Origin: Lepus europaeus | Lineage: Eukaryota > Chordata > Mammalia > Lagomorpha > Leporidae | Reading direction: 5' to 3' | DNA: 64,000 nucleotides | NCBI RefSeq assembly: GCF_033115175.1 | Contig: NC_084840.1 | Span: forward strand, 77,081,179-77,145,178 | Shown here: positions 23,930-57,247 of the stretch, piece by piece | How the letters are laid out: every line of letters begins with the position of its first letter | How positions within the stretch are numbered: position 1 is the first letter of the stretch | Made by a program: the position numbers and the translations under genes | The notes under the pieces: generated by a model | Told to the model about the DNA's origin: nothing | The model's input: the letters and a program-made list of their open reading frames with translations, nothing else | The model's database searches: none

Positions 23930-24432
23930 GAAGGAGGTACCCTTCTCTGAAGGGAGGAGAGAACTTCCACTTTGTGTAAATAAAATCGAAGTTGGTGAAC
24001 TCAAGAGGCTTCTATCGCCTTGGCAGCTCATGACAAGAGCCTAGGGTGATTACTGATGCCATAAACAAGAGTGTCAATTGTTAAATCAACAACAAGAGTC
24101 ACTGTGCACTTACTCCCCATGTAGGACTCTGTTCTTAATGTGTTGTACTATGTGAATCAATGGTATAACTAGTAATCAAACAGTACTTTACACTTTGTGT
24201 TTCTGTGTGAGTGCAAACTGTTGAAATCTTTACTTAATATATACTAAATTGATCTTCTGTATATAAAGAGAATTGAAAATGAATCTTGATGTGATGCGAT
24301 GGGAGAGGGAGCAGGAGATGAGAGGGTTGCGGGTGGGAGGGAAATTATGTGGGGGGGGGGGGGAGAGCCACTGCAATCCAAAAGCTGTACTTTGGAAATT
24401 TATATTTATGAAATAAAAGTTAAAAGAAGAAA
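23930..24432 (+). mobile_element. L1 3' end, non-gag lineage, with G14 run
   Basis: Starts 'aggaggtacccttctctgaa', common tail to AAATAAAAGTTAAAAG. The polypurine tract contains a run of about 14 G (24350-24363). Confidence 0.85.
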
Positions 24433-25067
24433 AAAATCAAAAAAATTCATATTGAAATAATAAGTAAAACATCAAATCAACTAAATTCTCCAAATTAGCA
24501 AAAATGTTTTCAAGTAGAGTACATAAAATGATTCTTTTCAAAAAATATAAACTTCTATAAGCATCCATTACAAGTATATGCAATTATTTTAAGTAATTTA
24601 TATATATAGAGAGAGCATTTGCCACGTGGTTATAAGGAATCAAATTTAAATTTCAGGTCATTTACCCAAAAGTTGAGAAAATGTCATAGATTGTTGGCCA
24701 AAGAACTCAGAGACAAACAGAAACAAACAGATGTTCAAGGGCTTTCCAGTACTTAAATCTGTATTTTTATTCTTCTGCTCCCCTTCATCCTATTAGAGAG
24801 ACTTTCTCAAGCCATGCCTTTCATCTGAGCTATATCCAACCAACACATGCAACTACAGTTTTCTCTCAAATTATTCATTTATTAAATTAAAGGTCATGAA
24901 TTCCAGAGGGCTCTGAAGCCATGTCTTGTAATTCTTTTTGGTGTTCTATATATTTATTGGTTTATTGTACATTTCCTTCAATGAAAAACATATTTCATGA
25001 TAGAAGATATTAAGTCTTTTTAATTATTATTTTGCTCATAATGTCTACCATGGTGGTTCTTTTTTTT

Positions 25068-25402
25068 AAGATTTACTTATTTTATGTGAGAGAAGCAGAG
25101 TTATGGACAGAGAGAGAGAGGGGGACAAAGAGAAAGAGAGATCTTCCATCAACTGGTTGGTTCACTCCTCAAATGTCCGCAATGGCTGGAGCAGGGTCGA
25201 CCTAAAGCCAGAGCCATGAGCTTCTTCCAGGTCTCCCAGGTAGGTTCAGAAGCCCAAGCACTTGGGCCGTCTCCCACTTCTTTTCCAGGTCATTAGTAGG
25301 AAGCTGGATTGTAAGTGCAGCCAGGACTCAGACTGGCACCCATATGTCATGCCAGCCTTGCAGGTAGAGGATTAACCTACTACTCCACAGCACTGGCACC
25401 TA
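25068..25402 (-). repeat. Old CSINE
   Basis: Reverse SINE from 'aagatttacttattttatgt' to 'ccacagcactggcacc'. Confidence 0.8.
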
Positions 25403-25694
25403 CCATGGTATGTTGAACATTACACTTATTCAAAAATACTCATTTATGGAAAAACAACTCATATACTTCTGAATATTTTACACAAGAGTAATTGTAAGAA
25501 AAAAATGAAAGGACAGATATTACAACTGATTACCATTGAAGTACAAAGATCATGACACTGGTATAAAAAATCATGTGTCAAGAAAATAGGCAATGTAAAA
25601 CATTAGAGAAATTAAAATAAATACGCTATATAAACTGATAGAACCATGACAACATAGAAAGTATGGACAGATCAATAACAACGAGATTTAATTA

Positions 25695-26075
25695 GTAATG
25701 AGGACAACTGAAGGGAGGAGAGACTTCCACTTTGACTATGACCCTGTCGGAATAAGATCAAAGTCAGCGAACCCTAAAGGCTTCCATAGCCTTGGCAACT
25801 CATGACTAGAGCCTAGGGAGATTACTGATGCCATAAACAAGAGTGTCAAATTGTTAAGTCAACAACAGGAGTCACTGTGTTATTACGTCTCATGTGGGAT
25901 CTGTCCTTAATGTGTTGTCCAATGTGAAGTAATGCTATAACTAGTACTGAAACAGTATTTTTACACTTTGTGTTTCTGTGTGGGTGCAAACTGATGAAAT
26001 CTTTACTTAGTATATACTGAATCGATCTTCGGCATATAAAGATAATTGAAAATGAAAAAAACCTTGGTTTTAAAT
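25695..26075 (+). mobile_element. L1 3' end, truncated before the polypurine tract
   Basis: 'ctgaagggaggagagacttc' to 'aattgaaaatgaaaaaaacc': the G-rich part is missing. Confidence 0.8.
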
Positions 26076-26114
26076 TGGACATTGCATAGAAAATTAATTA
26101 ATTTTTAAAAAATA

Positions 26115-26257
26115 TCCTGTAGGATCTCTGTCCTTAATGTGCTGTACATTGTGATTTAATGCTATAACTAGTACTCCAACAGTATTTTCCTTTTTTGTTG
26201 CTATGTGGGGGCAAATTGTTGAAATCTTTACTTAATATATACTAAACTGATCTTCTG

Positions 26258-26301
<44 letters not shown>

Positions 26302-26330
26302 TATATATATATATATATATGACAACTATA
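26115..26330 (+). mobile_element. L1 3' UTR piece ending in a (TA)n(CA)n microsatellite
   Basis: 'taggatctctgtccttaatg' to 'tgatcttctgtatg', then (TA)n and (AC)n at ~26260-26320. Confidence 0.8.
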
Positions 26331-26332
26331 TT

Positions 26333-26695
26333 GAGGCCAGCTCTGTGGTGTAGCGGGTAAAGGCACTGCCTGCAGTGTGAGCATCCCACGTGGGTGTCAG
26401 TTCGATTCCCAGTTGCTATCTCCCCACCCAGCTCTCTCCTATGGCCTAGGAAGGTAGTAGAGGATGGCCCAAGTCCTTGGGCCCCTTCACTCATGTGGGA
26501 GACCCTTAGAAAGCTCCTGACTCCTGGTTTCAAATCAGTGCAGCTCCAGGCATTGCAGCCATCTGGGGAGTGAACCAGCAGATGGAAGACCTCTTTCTCT
26601 CTCTGCCTGTACTTCTCTCTCTCTGTAACTCTGACTTTCAAGTAATTAAATAGATCTTTAAAAATAAGTAAATAAAAATAAAAAAAATAAAGACA
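26333..26695 (+). repeat. CSINE
   Basis: Full-length, head 'aggccagctctgtggtgtag', tail with A/AAAT repeats. Confidence 0.85.
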
Positions 26696-27039
26696 ACTGT
26701 AATAGGAAAGCCAAGAACCTGATGGCTCATTAACCTCAGTCTTCCACACATTTTTTTATTTATACATTTATATGTTTTGTGTATTTTATATAAACAGATT
26801 TAGGAGCATAGTGATCTTCTTACTATTTGTTGAATATTTAGTAGAGGGCTGATCTCATGATTATAAAATAAACTAAAAGGATGTCATTGTGAGGATTAAA
26901 AGAAAGAATAAAAAAGGTAGGAGGAGGGAAGGTGAGAGTATGGGTAGGTGGGAGGGAACAGTAGGAAGTCTTCAACACATTTGAAGGATATCTGATATCA
27001 ATCTTTACCAAACTTTTTCAGAATTGATGATAAATAATA

Positions 27040-27840
27040 CTTCCAAACTTCTTTTATATGGTGAACATTATTTTAATAACAAATCCAGATAAGGATGCTA
27101 TAGGAAAATAAAAACAGAGCCAAACATCCCTGATGAAGATAGTTATGAAAACCTTCAATAAATACTGGCAAACAAGATTCGTTGGCAATCAGACGATCTG
27201 TCTTTGTGATCAAGTGGGATTTATCCCTGGGATGCAAATATTGTTCAGTATACAGAAACAAAAATGTGTGATATGCCACATTAACAGGAAGAAGACAAGT
27301 GATATGGTCTTCTACCTAAATGTAGAGAACACATTTGAAAAAATCAACACCAACATCTTCTCAGAATAAAAACTTACAGTGGATTAGGTAAAGAAAAAAA
27401 TCTGCTGCACCACAGCAACACTATAATTGGAAAAAAAAAACCACAACCATATTTAATGGAAAAAATTAAAATGTTTCCTCTAAGTTCAAGATCAAGACAA
27501 GCTTGCCCATTCTCGCCAATTATATTCAAAACAGTACTGGAAGCCATATTCAGAACAAATAGAAGAAAGAAAGAAAAGCATTCAAATTGGAAAGGAATAA
27601 GTTAAATTACCTCCAGAAATGACATGATATTATAAGTATAAAACTCTAGAGACTCTAATAAACACTATATAACAAACAAATACAGTATAGTTGCAAAAAT
27701 AAAATCAAAACACAAAAGTCAGTAGCGTATTTGTAAACTAATAATGAATTGTTTGAAAATAATCCCATTTGCAGCAGCTAACAAAATACAGAAAAATTTA
27801 GGAGAAATTTTAATCCAGGCATAGAATCCTGTACACACAA
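27040..27840 (+). mobile_element. Old L1 ORF2 fragment (RT region)
   Basis: Traces of QVGFIPGMQ (~27211-27240), the motif A region and 'ggcttgcccattctcgcc'-like motif B; multiple stops. Confidence 0.75.
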
Positions 27841-28074
27841 TAAAATTTTCCTTACTAGACACTTTTAGTATGAAGCTTAGGAATATTAAATATATTCACA
27901 TTATTGTGCAATATATATTTAAAATGGTTTTAGCATGCAAATCAGAACACAAATCTATTAATCTCCTATTTTCACCTTTCACCATCCTTGGTAGTCATGG
28001 TTCTAATTTCAGTACGAGTTTGAATGATTCAGATAACTTTTATGAGTGGCATCACACTCTATTTATCTTTTAAG

Positions 28075-28870
28075 GAATGAGATACCTAGTATAATGTTCC
28101 CAATCTGAAAGAATTTTCTTCCTTTAATAGTATGAATAACAATTTATTGTACATATATAATACTTTTTGTCCATCCATCTGCAGATGAACATTTAGATTG
28201 TTTTTACCTCTTGGCTGTTATGAATAATGCATTATAAACATTGGTGAGTAAATATTCATTGTAGATGCTGTTTTCAGGGATTTGTAAATAAATTTAGAAC
28301 TAGATTGGCTAGATCATATGGCAATTCTAGTTTTAATTTGGATGAGCCATCTATTGCTTTCCATGGCAATATACCATTTTTCATTATCACAAACAGTGCA
28401 CAGGTGTTTCAATTCCCTCAAATCCTCACAGAGACTTATTATTTTCTGAATTTTGGATAGTAGCCATTATAGTAGTATAATGAGTTTAAAATGATATTCT
28501 ATCAAGATTTTCATTTCCAGTTCTTAAGTGATTAATGATGTTTTCATGTTTAGTGTTTCTGCATAAGTTGTTGGCCATTTGCATATCAGCTTTGGCAAAG
28601 GTCTATGTAGTCCTCTGTCAGCTTTTAATTAAATTTTTATGGGCTTTTGTTTTTGTTGTTCTTGTTGAGTTATAGAAGTCTTTTTATATATTCTGAATAT
28701 TAACCCCTTATAATGTATATGATGTGTAAATATTTTTTCCATTATTCTGGCTGCCTTTTCTTTCCATTGACTTTCTTCTTGCATGTATACAAGGTTTTAA
28801 GTTTGATCTGTCCCATTTGTGTGATTTCAGTATTGTTGCTTTTGCTTTAGGTACTAGCATTTATTTTTAA
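28075..28870 (-). mobile_element. Old antisense L1 ORF2 C-terminal / 3' sequence
   Basis: Typical reversed ancient L1 landmarks such as 'gttttgatttgcat'-like 'gttggccatttgcatatcag' and 'gggatttgtaaata'; high divergence, no frame. Flanking 28870-29400 shows no gene. Confidence 0.65.
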
Positions 28871-29409
28871 TACACATTTTATGAAATAGTTAAAATATGA
28901 TTCACATTTTATTGAAACAATCACTTTAAAAACTTTTCAAAAAACACATTTTTAAAATTTCAAAAAAGTTTTAAATTTACAAAAGGAAATTGTGAAGTAG
29001 TATAAGAAGTTCCTATATGTCTTATATCCAGATTTTCCCATTATCAATATCTGACATTACTATGGTGACCACACCCAGTGTGCCATTTTTTATTCTTCTT
29101 TTCTTTACTTAACAAAGATTTTGAGGGCAGGGAATTCAGATATAGTAAGATAAGACAACAGAGGTTCTTAGTTCTTACTTCAATCTCTTCTCAAGACATA
29201 CACCCACACAAAGAAAGAATGTCTGTTTTCATTCTTTTAATTTTTACAGTTACATACTTTCAGTTTAATTTATAATAATAAGCTTAAGGTTCCAATAAGT
29301 AAAGAATTCAGCATTGTTCAATTCCACACTGTCCTCAACAGTAGAGACAGGGCTGTACACAATATTCAAACCTTAAAATGTCAATTTCATTCATATATAC
29401 ATTACATTT

Positions 29410-29552
29410 TTTGTGCTCTATTAGTTACTATGGAATACCACTCATCTGTAAAAAAGCAATGAAATTCTGCCTTTTGCAACAAAATGTATGCAATTGGAAA
29501 CCATTATACTTAGTGAAATAAGGCTATCCCCAAAAATACAAATATGTTTTAA
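29410..29552 (+). mobile_element. L1 ORF2 end fragment
   Basis: 'actatggaataccactcatc ... aataaggctatccccaaaaa', the segment just before the ORF2 stop. Confidence 0.65.
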
Positions 29553-29876
29553 AAGATTTTATTTATTTATTTTACAGGCAGAGTTACAAACAGTGTGAGA
29601 GAGAGAGACACAGAAAGGTCTCCCTTCCTTTGGTTCACTCCCCAAGTGGTCGTAATGGCCGGAGTTGCGCTGATCCAAAGCCAGGAACAAAGTGCTTCCT
29701 CCCCATTCTCCCATGCGGTTTCAGAGGCCCAAGCACTTGGGCCATTTTCTACTGCTTTCCCAGGCTACAGCAGAGAGCTGGACTGGAAGAGGAGTAACCG
29801 GGACTAGAACTGGCGTCCATGTGAGATGCCGGTGCCACAGGCAGAGGATTAATCTAGTGTGCCACAGTGCCAGCCC
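29553..29876 (-). repeat. CSINE
   Basis: Reverse full-length SINE, first of three in a row with the same orientation. Confidence 0.87.
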
Positions 29877-29886
29877 CTGAACTTAT

Positions 29887-30212
29887 TTTTTTTTTTAAAG
29901 ATTGATTTATTTATTTGAAAGGCAGGCTTACACACACAGAGAGAAACAGAGAGAAATCCACTGGTTCACTCTCTAGATGGCAACAACAGCCAAATATGGG
30001 CCAGGCAGAAGCCATGGACAGGAGGCAGGGGCTAATCCGGGTTCCTATGTGGATGAGGGCCCAAGCACTTGGCCATCTTCTGCTGTTTTCCCAGGCACAT
30101 TAGCAGGGAGCTGAATAGGAAGTGGAAAGCTTCTGGAACTCAAACTAGTACCCAAATAGGATGCCGGCATCACAGATGGTGGCTTAGCTTGCGATGCCAC
30201 AAAGCCAGTCCC
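29887..30212 (-). repeat. Old CSINE
   Basis: Reverse SINE, more diverged than its left neighbour, 10 bases away. Confidence 0.82.
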
Positions 30213-30591
30213 CAACATGCCTATTCTTAATATAATATCTTACCCAAGCCCTCCAAACCTCTTGTATTACAAAGGCTATGAGTTACACTTTTGTTAGCAT
30301 AGGTCCTGGCTAAAGAACATGGCATTGGACACCCTATTTGACAGGACAAAAGTAACCACAAGAATAAAAATAGTGGAAGATTTAAACGTTTGAAAAAGTG
30401 TATCCAGGTCATGAACCATCGTCAGTCTCTGAGTACCTGGGCCAGCAGTCCATGACATTGTCTCAACTTTTGAAAACGTTCTTTGTTTGGAGTTTGTGTT
30501 TTCTATATGACATTCTGATTATATTTGTGTCACTAAAAGCTACTCAAAATAATTCTACACCTTATAAAAGATGTTTCAAAGAATGAACACT

Positions 30592-30908
30592 TTTTAAGAA
30601 ATATTTATTTTATATATTTGAAAGGCAGAGTCAAAGAGAGAGAGAGAGAGAGAGGAAGAGACAGAAAGAGGTCTTCCATCCACTGGTTCTTTTCCCAAAT
30701 GGTTGCAATGGCCAGGAGCCAGAACCTTCCTCTGGGTCTCCCACGTGGGTTCAGGGCCCAAAGCACCTGGGTCATCCTCCATTGCCCTCTCAGGCACACT
30801 AGCCAGGAGCTGGATCAGTAATAGAGCAGCTGGACTTAAAGTGGCACCCATATGTGAGGACAGCCCAGCAGGTGATGACTTAACCGGCTAACGCCACAGT
30901 GTCATCCC
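30592..30908 (-). repeat. CSINE with (GA)n
   Basis: Reverse SINE with an AG repeat at ~30628-30655. Confidence 0.82.
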
Positions 30909-31189
30909 CCAAATGAACACATTTTAAAGCATTATGCTGTACTACATATAATGTTTCCAAAGATGTTTGAAATTTTGGATAAGCTGCAGAAACTTTATAG
31001 AATTTAGCATTTTAATATTACTTAGCACTAATATTTCATGGCTGTGGGATATTTTGTGTTTTGTATTCTTATCTATAAAATTTCATGTTAATGTAATTTA
31101 AGACATTCAAATGTAATTAATCCAAACTTATTTGAAATCCCAAAAATATTTGAGAAATACGGAGCTGATAGGGGTATCTTATTGTTAGA

Positions 31190-31740
31190 TTGTTTCTTCG
31201 ATTTTCTATTGCACCTCAGGCCCAGGAATTTCAGTATTTCTCCCAGGAAACACTTAAAAGTGAATTCCAGAGCCTCAGTCTGTCTCTGATAAAATGTGTG
31301 GAAAGTTACCTTTTATCCTCAGTTTATTATCAAAAGACTGTGGCCAATATTCCCAAGCATGATGTGCTGAACTCCTTTTCCTCAGTCTCCCTCATGTGTG
31401 ACACCTGATCACTGTTTCTGGCTGAATCCTCTCAATCTTCCATCCCTACAACTAAACCCCTCCTTGAGGATAGCAAAATACCCAAATATCTGCAGATCTG
31501 CTGGAAGAGTGCCTGTCCTATCGGTCATCCTTGCAGTATTGCCTCTCCTTCTGGGCTCTGTGCAGGGAAGCACTGGGGAAATAGGACAGAAACGTCTGCC
31601 AAGTGCCCTACTGACAGACAACTTTCCCCAGCCCATTCCCAGCCACCTCTTTGGACTGGTTGCGCTCCTCTCTCACCACAAGTCTCCACACTTCCAGTCA
31701 AATGAGTTAGAGGGACTAAGGAGTCAGAAATAAAGAAGGC
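31190..31740. other. 3' flank of gene B, paralogous to 3' flank of remnant C
   Basis: 31340-31690 aligns with 55055-55370 (shared 'ctcagtctccctcat'-like and 'ttgcctctccttctgggct'-like strings). Open frames on either strand here are not conserved in the paralogue, so no gene is called. Confidence 0.55.
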
Positions 31741-31774
31741 AAACAAGTAATAAAGTCAGCGATAAATAAGAATC

Positions 31775-31780
31775 TTTAAT
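31775..31780 (-). terminator. Probable polyadenylation signal of gene B
   Basis: ATTAAA on the - strand about 190 bases after the stop, the only good signal before the 3' flank; a 3' UTR of ~210 bases is normal for AKR1C mRNAs. Inference from position only. Confidence 0.4.
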
Positions 31781-31967
31781 AAGTCAACATCTTATTTTTC
31801 ATTAAATGACAAAATTTCACTGACATGATTTATCTCCCGTGGATGTAGCTGTAGCTCAGCAAAAATTAACAAGAAGAGAGGCGCCCAGTCACCAGTGTCT
31901 GAGATGTCTCTGGCATCAGGATCCACTTACAGGAGCATGTGGTTGAAACTTGAGAAAGGCCTCTCTG

Positions 31968-53043
<21,076 letters not shown>

Positions 53044-53105
53044 GGCCTTTCCCTCCTCGGGCCAAGCACACTCTGCTTATTACTTCTGCCTTCAAAGGGA
53101 TAACA
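53044..53105 (-). promoter_or_regulatory. 5' UTR / promoter-proximal block of AKR1C gene B
   Basis: Conserved with the 5' flank of gene A (shared AATAAGCAGAGTGTGCT and the bases around the ATG). Alignment continues to about 53670. No TATA box identified, transcription start unknown. Confidence 0.4.
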
Positions 53106-53436
53106 GGAAGTCAATGCCCCACTGCCTATATAAATGTCTATGACATATGGGAAGCGTGAAGTTAAAGCAGCACTCCACATTTAAGTAGAGACTTGGAACC
53201 AGTTTAATAATTTATATGAAGCTAAACATTTAATCACTGATAAATAAACCATTGCATTTAGTAAAGATTTCCTTCATAATCTCGTACATGCTGTAAAGTA
53301 TTGCAAAACATTGATCAAGCGACTATTGACTTTAGACTACAAACATCCAGGCACCTCCTGTTTCATTTGTTTTATTTTTCTCTTGATGAAATCCCTTCTA
53401 ATCACATATCCTTTGAAGCAATTAGCTTTCTTATAC

Positions 53437-53463
53437 CACACACACACACACACACACACAAAG
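53437..53463. repeat. (CA)n microsatellite
   Basis: About 13 CA units in the 5' flank of gene B; at the aligned place of gene A (~14820) there is only a short 'cacacataaacatacaca'. Confidence 0.9.
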
Positions 53464-53679
53464 ACTCACATACAGAGAATTAAACGATTACTGAGCAATT
53501 TTTCCAACATAGGCAGTCAATGAAAGACCACAAGTTAAAGCTGAGGAGTTCACAGCAAAACGGTTGCTGAGTAAGAGGCCCCAGTGATTGTCTCCCCAGA
53601 GACATGGTTTGAATAGCTATTCACTCACAAACCCACCCCAACAAGAGCTAAGGAAGCCAGTAGTGCACTGACAGAACAG

Positions 53680-54560
53680 CACAGAGACTCCTCAATCCAG
53701 CAGAGAGAGAAGACATAAACACCGTCCTGGCCACTGGCACCAGCAGATACAGGCCTTACCTCACCTCCTTTTGTCTGCAAATGCCATATTAAATGGAAAA
53801 AGGGTAAGAGGTGTTTCAACTCCCGCCAGCAATGCAGACCAGCAGCCCTGATGTGGGAAAATTCTACAGTTCTCACTGGTTTTAAGTCCAGCCCACAAAC
53901 ATGTGCCTGCATTCTCACTGGGCAAACTGAGCTCTAAGGTTCCTGCAGGGCACCAGCAAGCCATACATGGCTTGCCACTGTCACAGAAGGGGAACAGAGC
54001 AGCTTAGAAACACAGCTCCTAGGAAGCTGAAAATAATTAGAACTGGGGATCATACTCTTCCCCAAGGCCTCCCCTCCTTCCCCAGTCACTTGAAAAACTG
54101 CAGATTGTGGCTTTGTTCCTGTGTACCCATCCAGCCTGACTATAGATGCACAGAGCTCACTACACATTGGGGATGAATCTCACAGAAGACTGGAAGAGCA
54201 CAACACAGTGTGAGTTAGTGCTTACATCTGGGTGGGTGAAGGGGCTCAGAACCACCAGGCAGCTCCAGCATCCCCTGCCTCCACTGATAGTAGCTGGAGT
54301 TACTCCATGACTTCTGTATCAGATACCCCTCTGAACTGTTGCTCCACCCATGAACTCTAGCTGGATCTCGCTGGCCCTACCTGGGCACATCTGATAGGAA
54401 CTCCCAAGGATGCCCTTTGTTCTGAGCCTAAACTACACACAGAGAGTAACTCAAGGCAGCTTATTTCCTGTTATAAAGCCAAAGTCACTCTCAAGTATAT
54501 AGCCATTCCCTTGGACAGGATCTGTGGGTTGCACAACTTGCACTCAGTATTAAAGTGACC
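53680..54560. other. Unassigned GC-richer block upstream of gene B
   Basis: No AKR1C paralogy, no recognised repeat, no convincing coding frame. Could be an old L1 5' UTR or a distal promoter region. Confidence 0.35.
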
Positions 54561-54671
54561 ATTGGAGCTCTGGAAACATACAAAAGTGAACATCTGAGCC
54601 TTGATGTTGTCTCTCAACAAAAATTTCTGGAAATTTGCCTTTTATCTGCAGATATTGTTATAAATAATCTG

Positions 54672-55045
54672 CTGAGGGATGGAGTTGTGGCATAGTAGGT
54701 TAAGCTGCAGCCTACTATGTCAGATCCTCTATGGAAATGCTGGTTGAATCCCAGAAGCTCTACTTTCAATCCAGCTCCCTGCTAATATTTCTGGCAAAGT
54801 AGTGTAGAATGGCCTGAGTGCTTGGGACCCTTCACCCACATGGCAGGCAATGAAGAATTCCTGGCTCCTGACTGCGCTCTGGCCCAGCCCCAAAAGTCAT
54901 GGATATTTAGAGAGTGAACCAACAGATGGAAGATTTATCTATGTGTGTATGTGTGTGATGTGTGCGTGTGTGTCTGACTGTCTCTGTCTCTTCCTGTCTC
55001 TCTCTCTTTCCAATAAATAAAATAAATCTTGAAAAAAGAAGACCT
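54672..55045 (+). repeat. Old CSINE with (TG)n
   Basis: Head 'gttgtggcatagtaggttaa', internal TGTGTG stretch at ~54945-54972. Confidence 0.8.
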
Positions 55046-56014
55046 TGCTTATATTCCTAAGAGAAGATGCACTCAAATTCTTTTCCTCTGTCTCCCTCAT
55101 ACTTGACTCCTCAGACATCTTCCTGCCTCAAACCCCTCAATATCCCAATTCCTGTGATTCAACATCCTCCAAGGAGATATTATAGCCTAAGCTCTTAGCC
55201 AGCATTGCTTGAAGGGAGTGCCTGCACTGTTGGTCTTCCTTGGGTATTGCCTTGCCTCCTGGGTCCATGCAGTGAATCTTCTGTTGAAGACAATGACAGA
55301 AAAAATATTTTCCTACTGTCCTCCAGGCTGACAACTCTTCCCAGCCATTGCCAACCACACACAAACATGTAGAATTAGAAATTCAAACATACTCCTCTCA
55401 CTTAGCTGCATCTTTCAATAATGCAAAGTGCTATCATATATGAAATTCTCAAAGAAAGTAGAAATGTGTTTTGTCAGTTTTGAGCAATGACACGTCATTA
55501 TACTATTTGATACTAAAACAGCATTTAGGTTACTTCAAGTCATTTGACATGGTTTTTTAATCCTTTAATTATTAACCCATGACACAGCATAAAATATCAG
55601 ATTAGGAACTGGAGAGAATGGCACTGATAAATAGAGTTCAATGTCCAAAGATTTCTTGCATAATATGTGTAGCTCTATATTTTATAACTACTGAAAATAT
55701 AAAGTGATAACAATGGATATTTACTAAAATATTTAAAGACAGTAGGAATTAATTCTTGCTTGGTTCTCTATCTGCATTGTGTCTCTGCTGAATTCTGCAT
55801 TTTCCTCTATACTAATAAAACATTAGCAATTATAGCCTATCCATTTTGAAAAATGTATATATTTATATTATACTAATCTGAAACACATTATCAGATTTGC
55901 CAGTATCATGAATTAAAAATCTCACAGGTAGAGGAATAGGTAATCCTTGTTACTCTCACTTTATTGCTTTGCTTAGATTCTATAACCTAAGAGCACAGAA
56001 GAACTGTAAAGACC

Positions 56015-56212
56015 TTAGGCTGGCTGTAAATTCTCTCCCATTGTGAAATTTCTGACTAAATTTTCATTCTTTGGATTTAAATCTACTTTGAAGACTTCAT
56101 CTTCTGCATTGAGATCATTATATTTCAGAAAATCATAGCTAATTGTTTCTAGTGCCTCTTCTACAACCAAACCTTTTCTAGGTAAATGTAGTGTTTTAGT
56201 CGTTAACACCAA
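56015..56212 (-). other. Unrecognised 65-codon open frame
   Basis: Reads MVLTTKTLHLPRKGLVVEEA ... NFTMGENLQPA, acidic and without low complexity, unlike the L1/SINE shadows around it. Not recognised. It may be a piece of a processed pseudogene; no splice or start context supports a gene. Confidence 0.25.
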
Positions 56213-56224
56213 TGAAAAGGAAAG

Positions 56225-56300
56225 GAGACTAATCCACTGCTGGTGGTAATGTAAACCACTGCTGGTGGTCCAGCCACTGTGGAAGACAGTATGGAGATAC
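56225..56300 (+). mobile_element. Short L1 ORF2 end fragment
   Basis: 'gactaatccactgctggtgg ... ccactgtggaagacagtatg', the Cys-rich end of ORF2, with an internal duplication of 'ccactgctggtggt'. Confidence 0.6.
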
Positions 56301-56924
56301 CTTAGTTATTTTCCATTATTCCATTATTAGTCCATTGTTAGTGGTGAAGTATCTAAATTCATTATTATTGCTAGTCCATTGCTAGTGGTGAAGTACCTAA
56401 ATTCACCACTAATTAAATTTTACCCTGTTGTGGTACCACTCCTTCATCTATTTCCTTTCCCACAGAAAATGTTCCTATAAATAAATTTTCAAGACCTCTG
56501 AAATCAATGCTAATCTGTTAATTATTAACTCATAATTATTAACTCATTTTGATTCAATAATGAAACTGAAACCATGTGGGAGAGTAAATTGAACCACAGG
56601 AGATGCTTTCTCAGGTGTGCAGGGTTATTTAGGCATGTTTACCACATACTATCAAGAAGTTCTACAAAATTTTGCTCATATGTATGAAGACATACTTATA
56701 TATGCCTACTAACTTTGGACGTATGAAAAGCTGCCAACAATTTTGAGTGTGTGTGAAAAAGCATGCAAGCTTTGCATTAATGCCTTCAAATGTTCTGAAC
56801 GTTTCAATGTGATTATGATAAAATAAAACTTGGAGTAAAACTAATATTGAAAGCTCTAATAACTTTATATTTTATTTAAAAATTGGAGTGCTACAACATT
56901 AATTACCAAAATCATGTTTTATTT

Positions 56925-57247
56925 TTTATGATTCATTCATTCTTCTTGAAAGACAGAGTTACAGAGAAGAAAGGAGAGGAAAAGATGGAGAGAGAAATCT
57001 TCTGCCCTCTAGTACACTCTCCAGAAGATTGCAATGGCCAGCAGTGGGTCAGGCTGAAGCCAGGAGCTTCATTTGGATCCTCGATATGGGTGACAGGAGT
57101 CAAATATTTGTTCACTTTCTGCTGCTTTTCCCAGGCCTCTAGCAGGGAGCTGGATCAGAAGTGGAGCATCTGGGACTCTAACCACACTCATATGTGATGC
57201 TGGCATCTCAGGAGTTAGCTTAACATGCTATGCCACAATATTGGCTG
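56925..57247 (-). repeat. Old CSINE inside remnant C intron 5
   Basis: Reverse SINE, diverged. Confidence 0.75.

Noticed and set aside
31398..31733. 111-codon + strand frame in the 3' flank of gene B
   Set aside because: Not preserved in the paralogous 55055-55370 stretch and no family resemblance.
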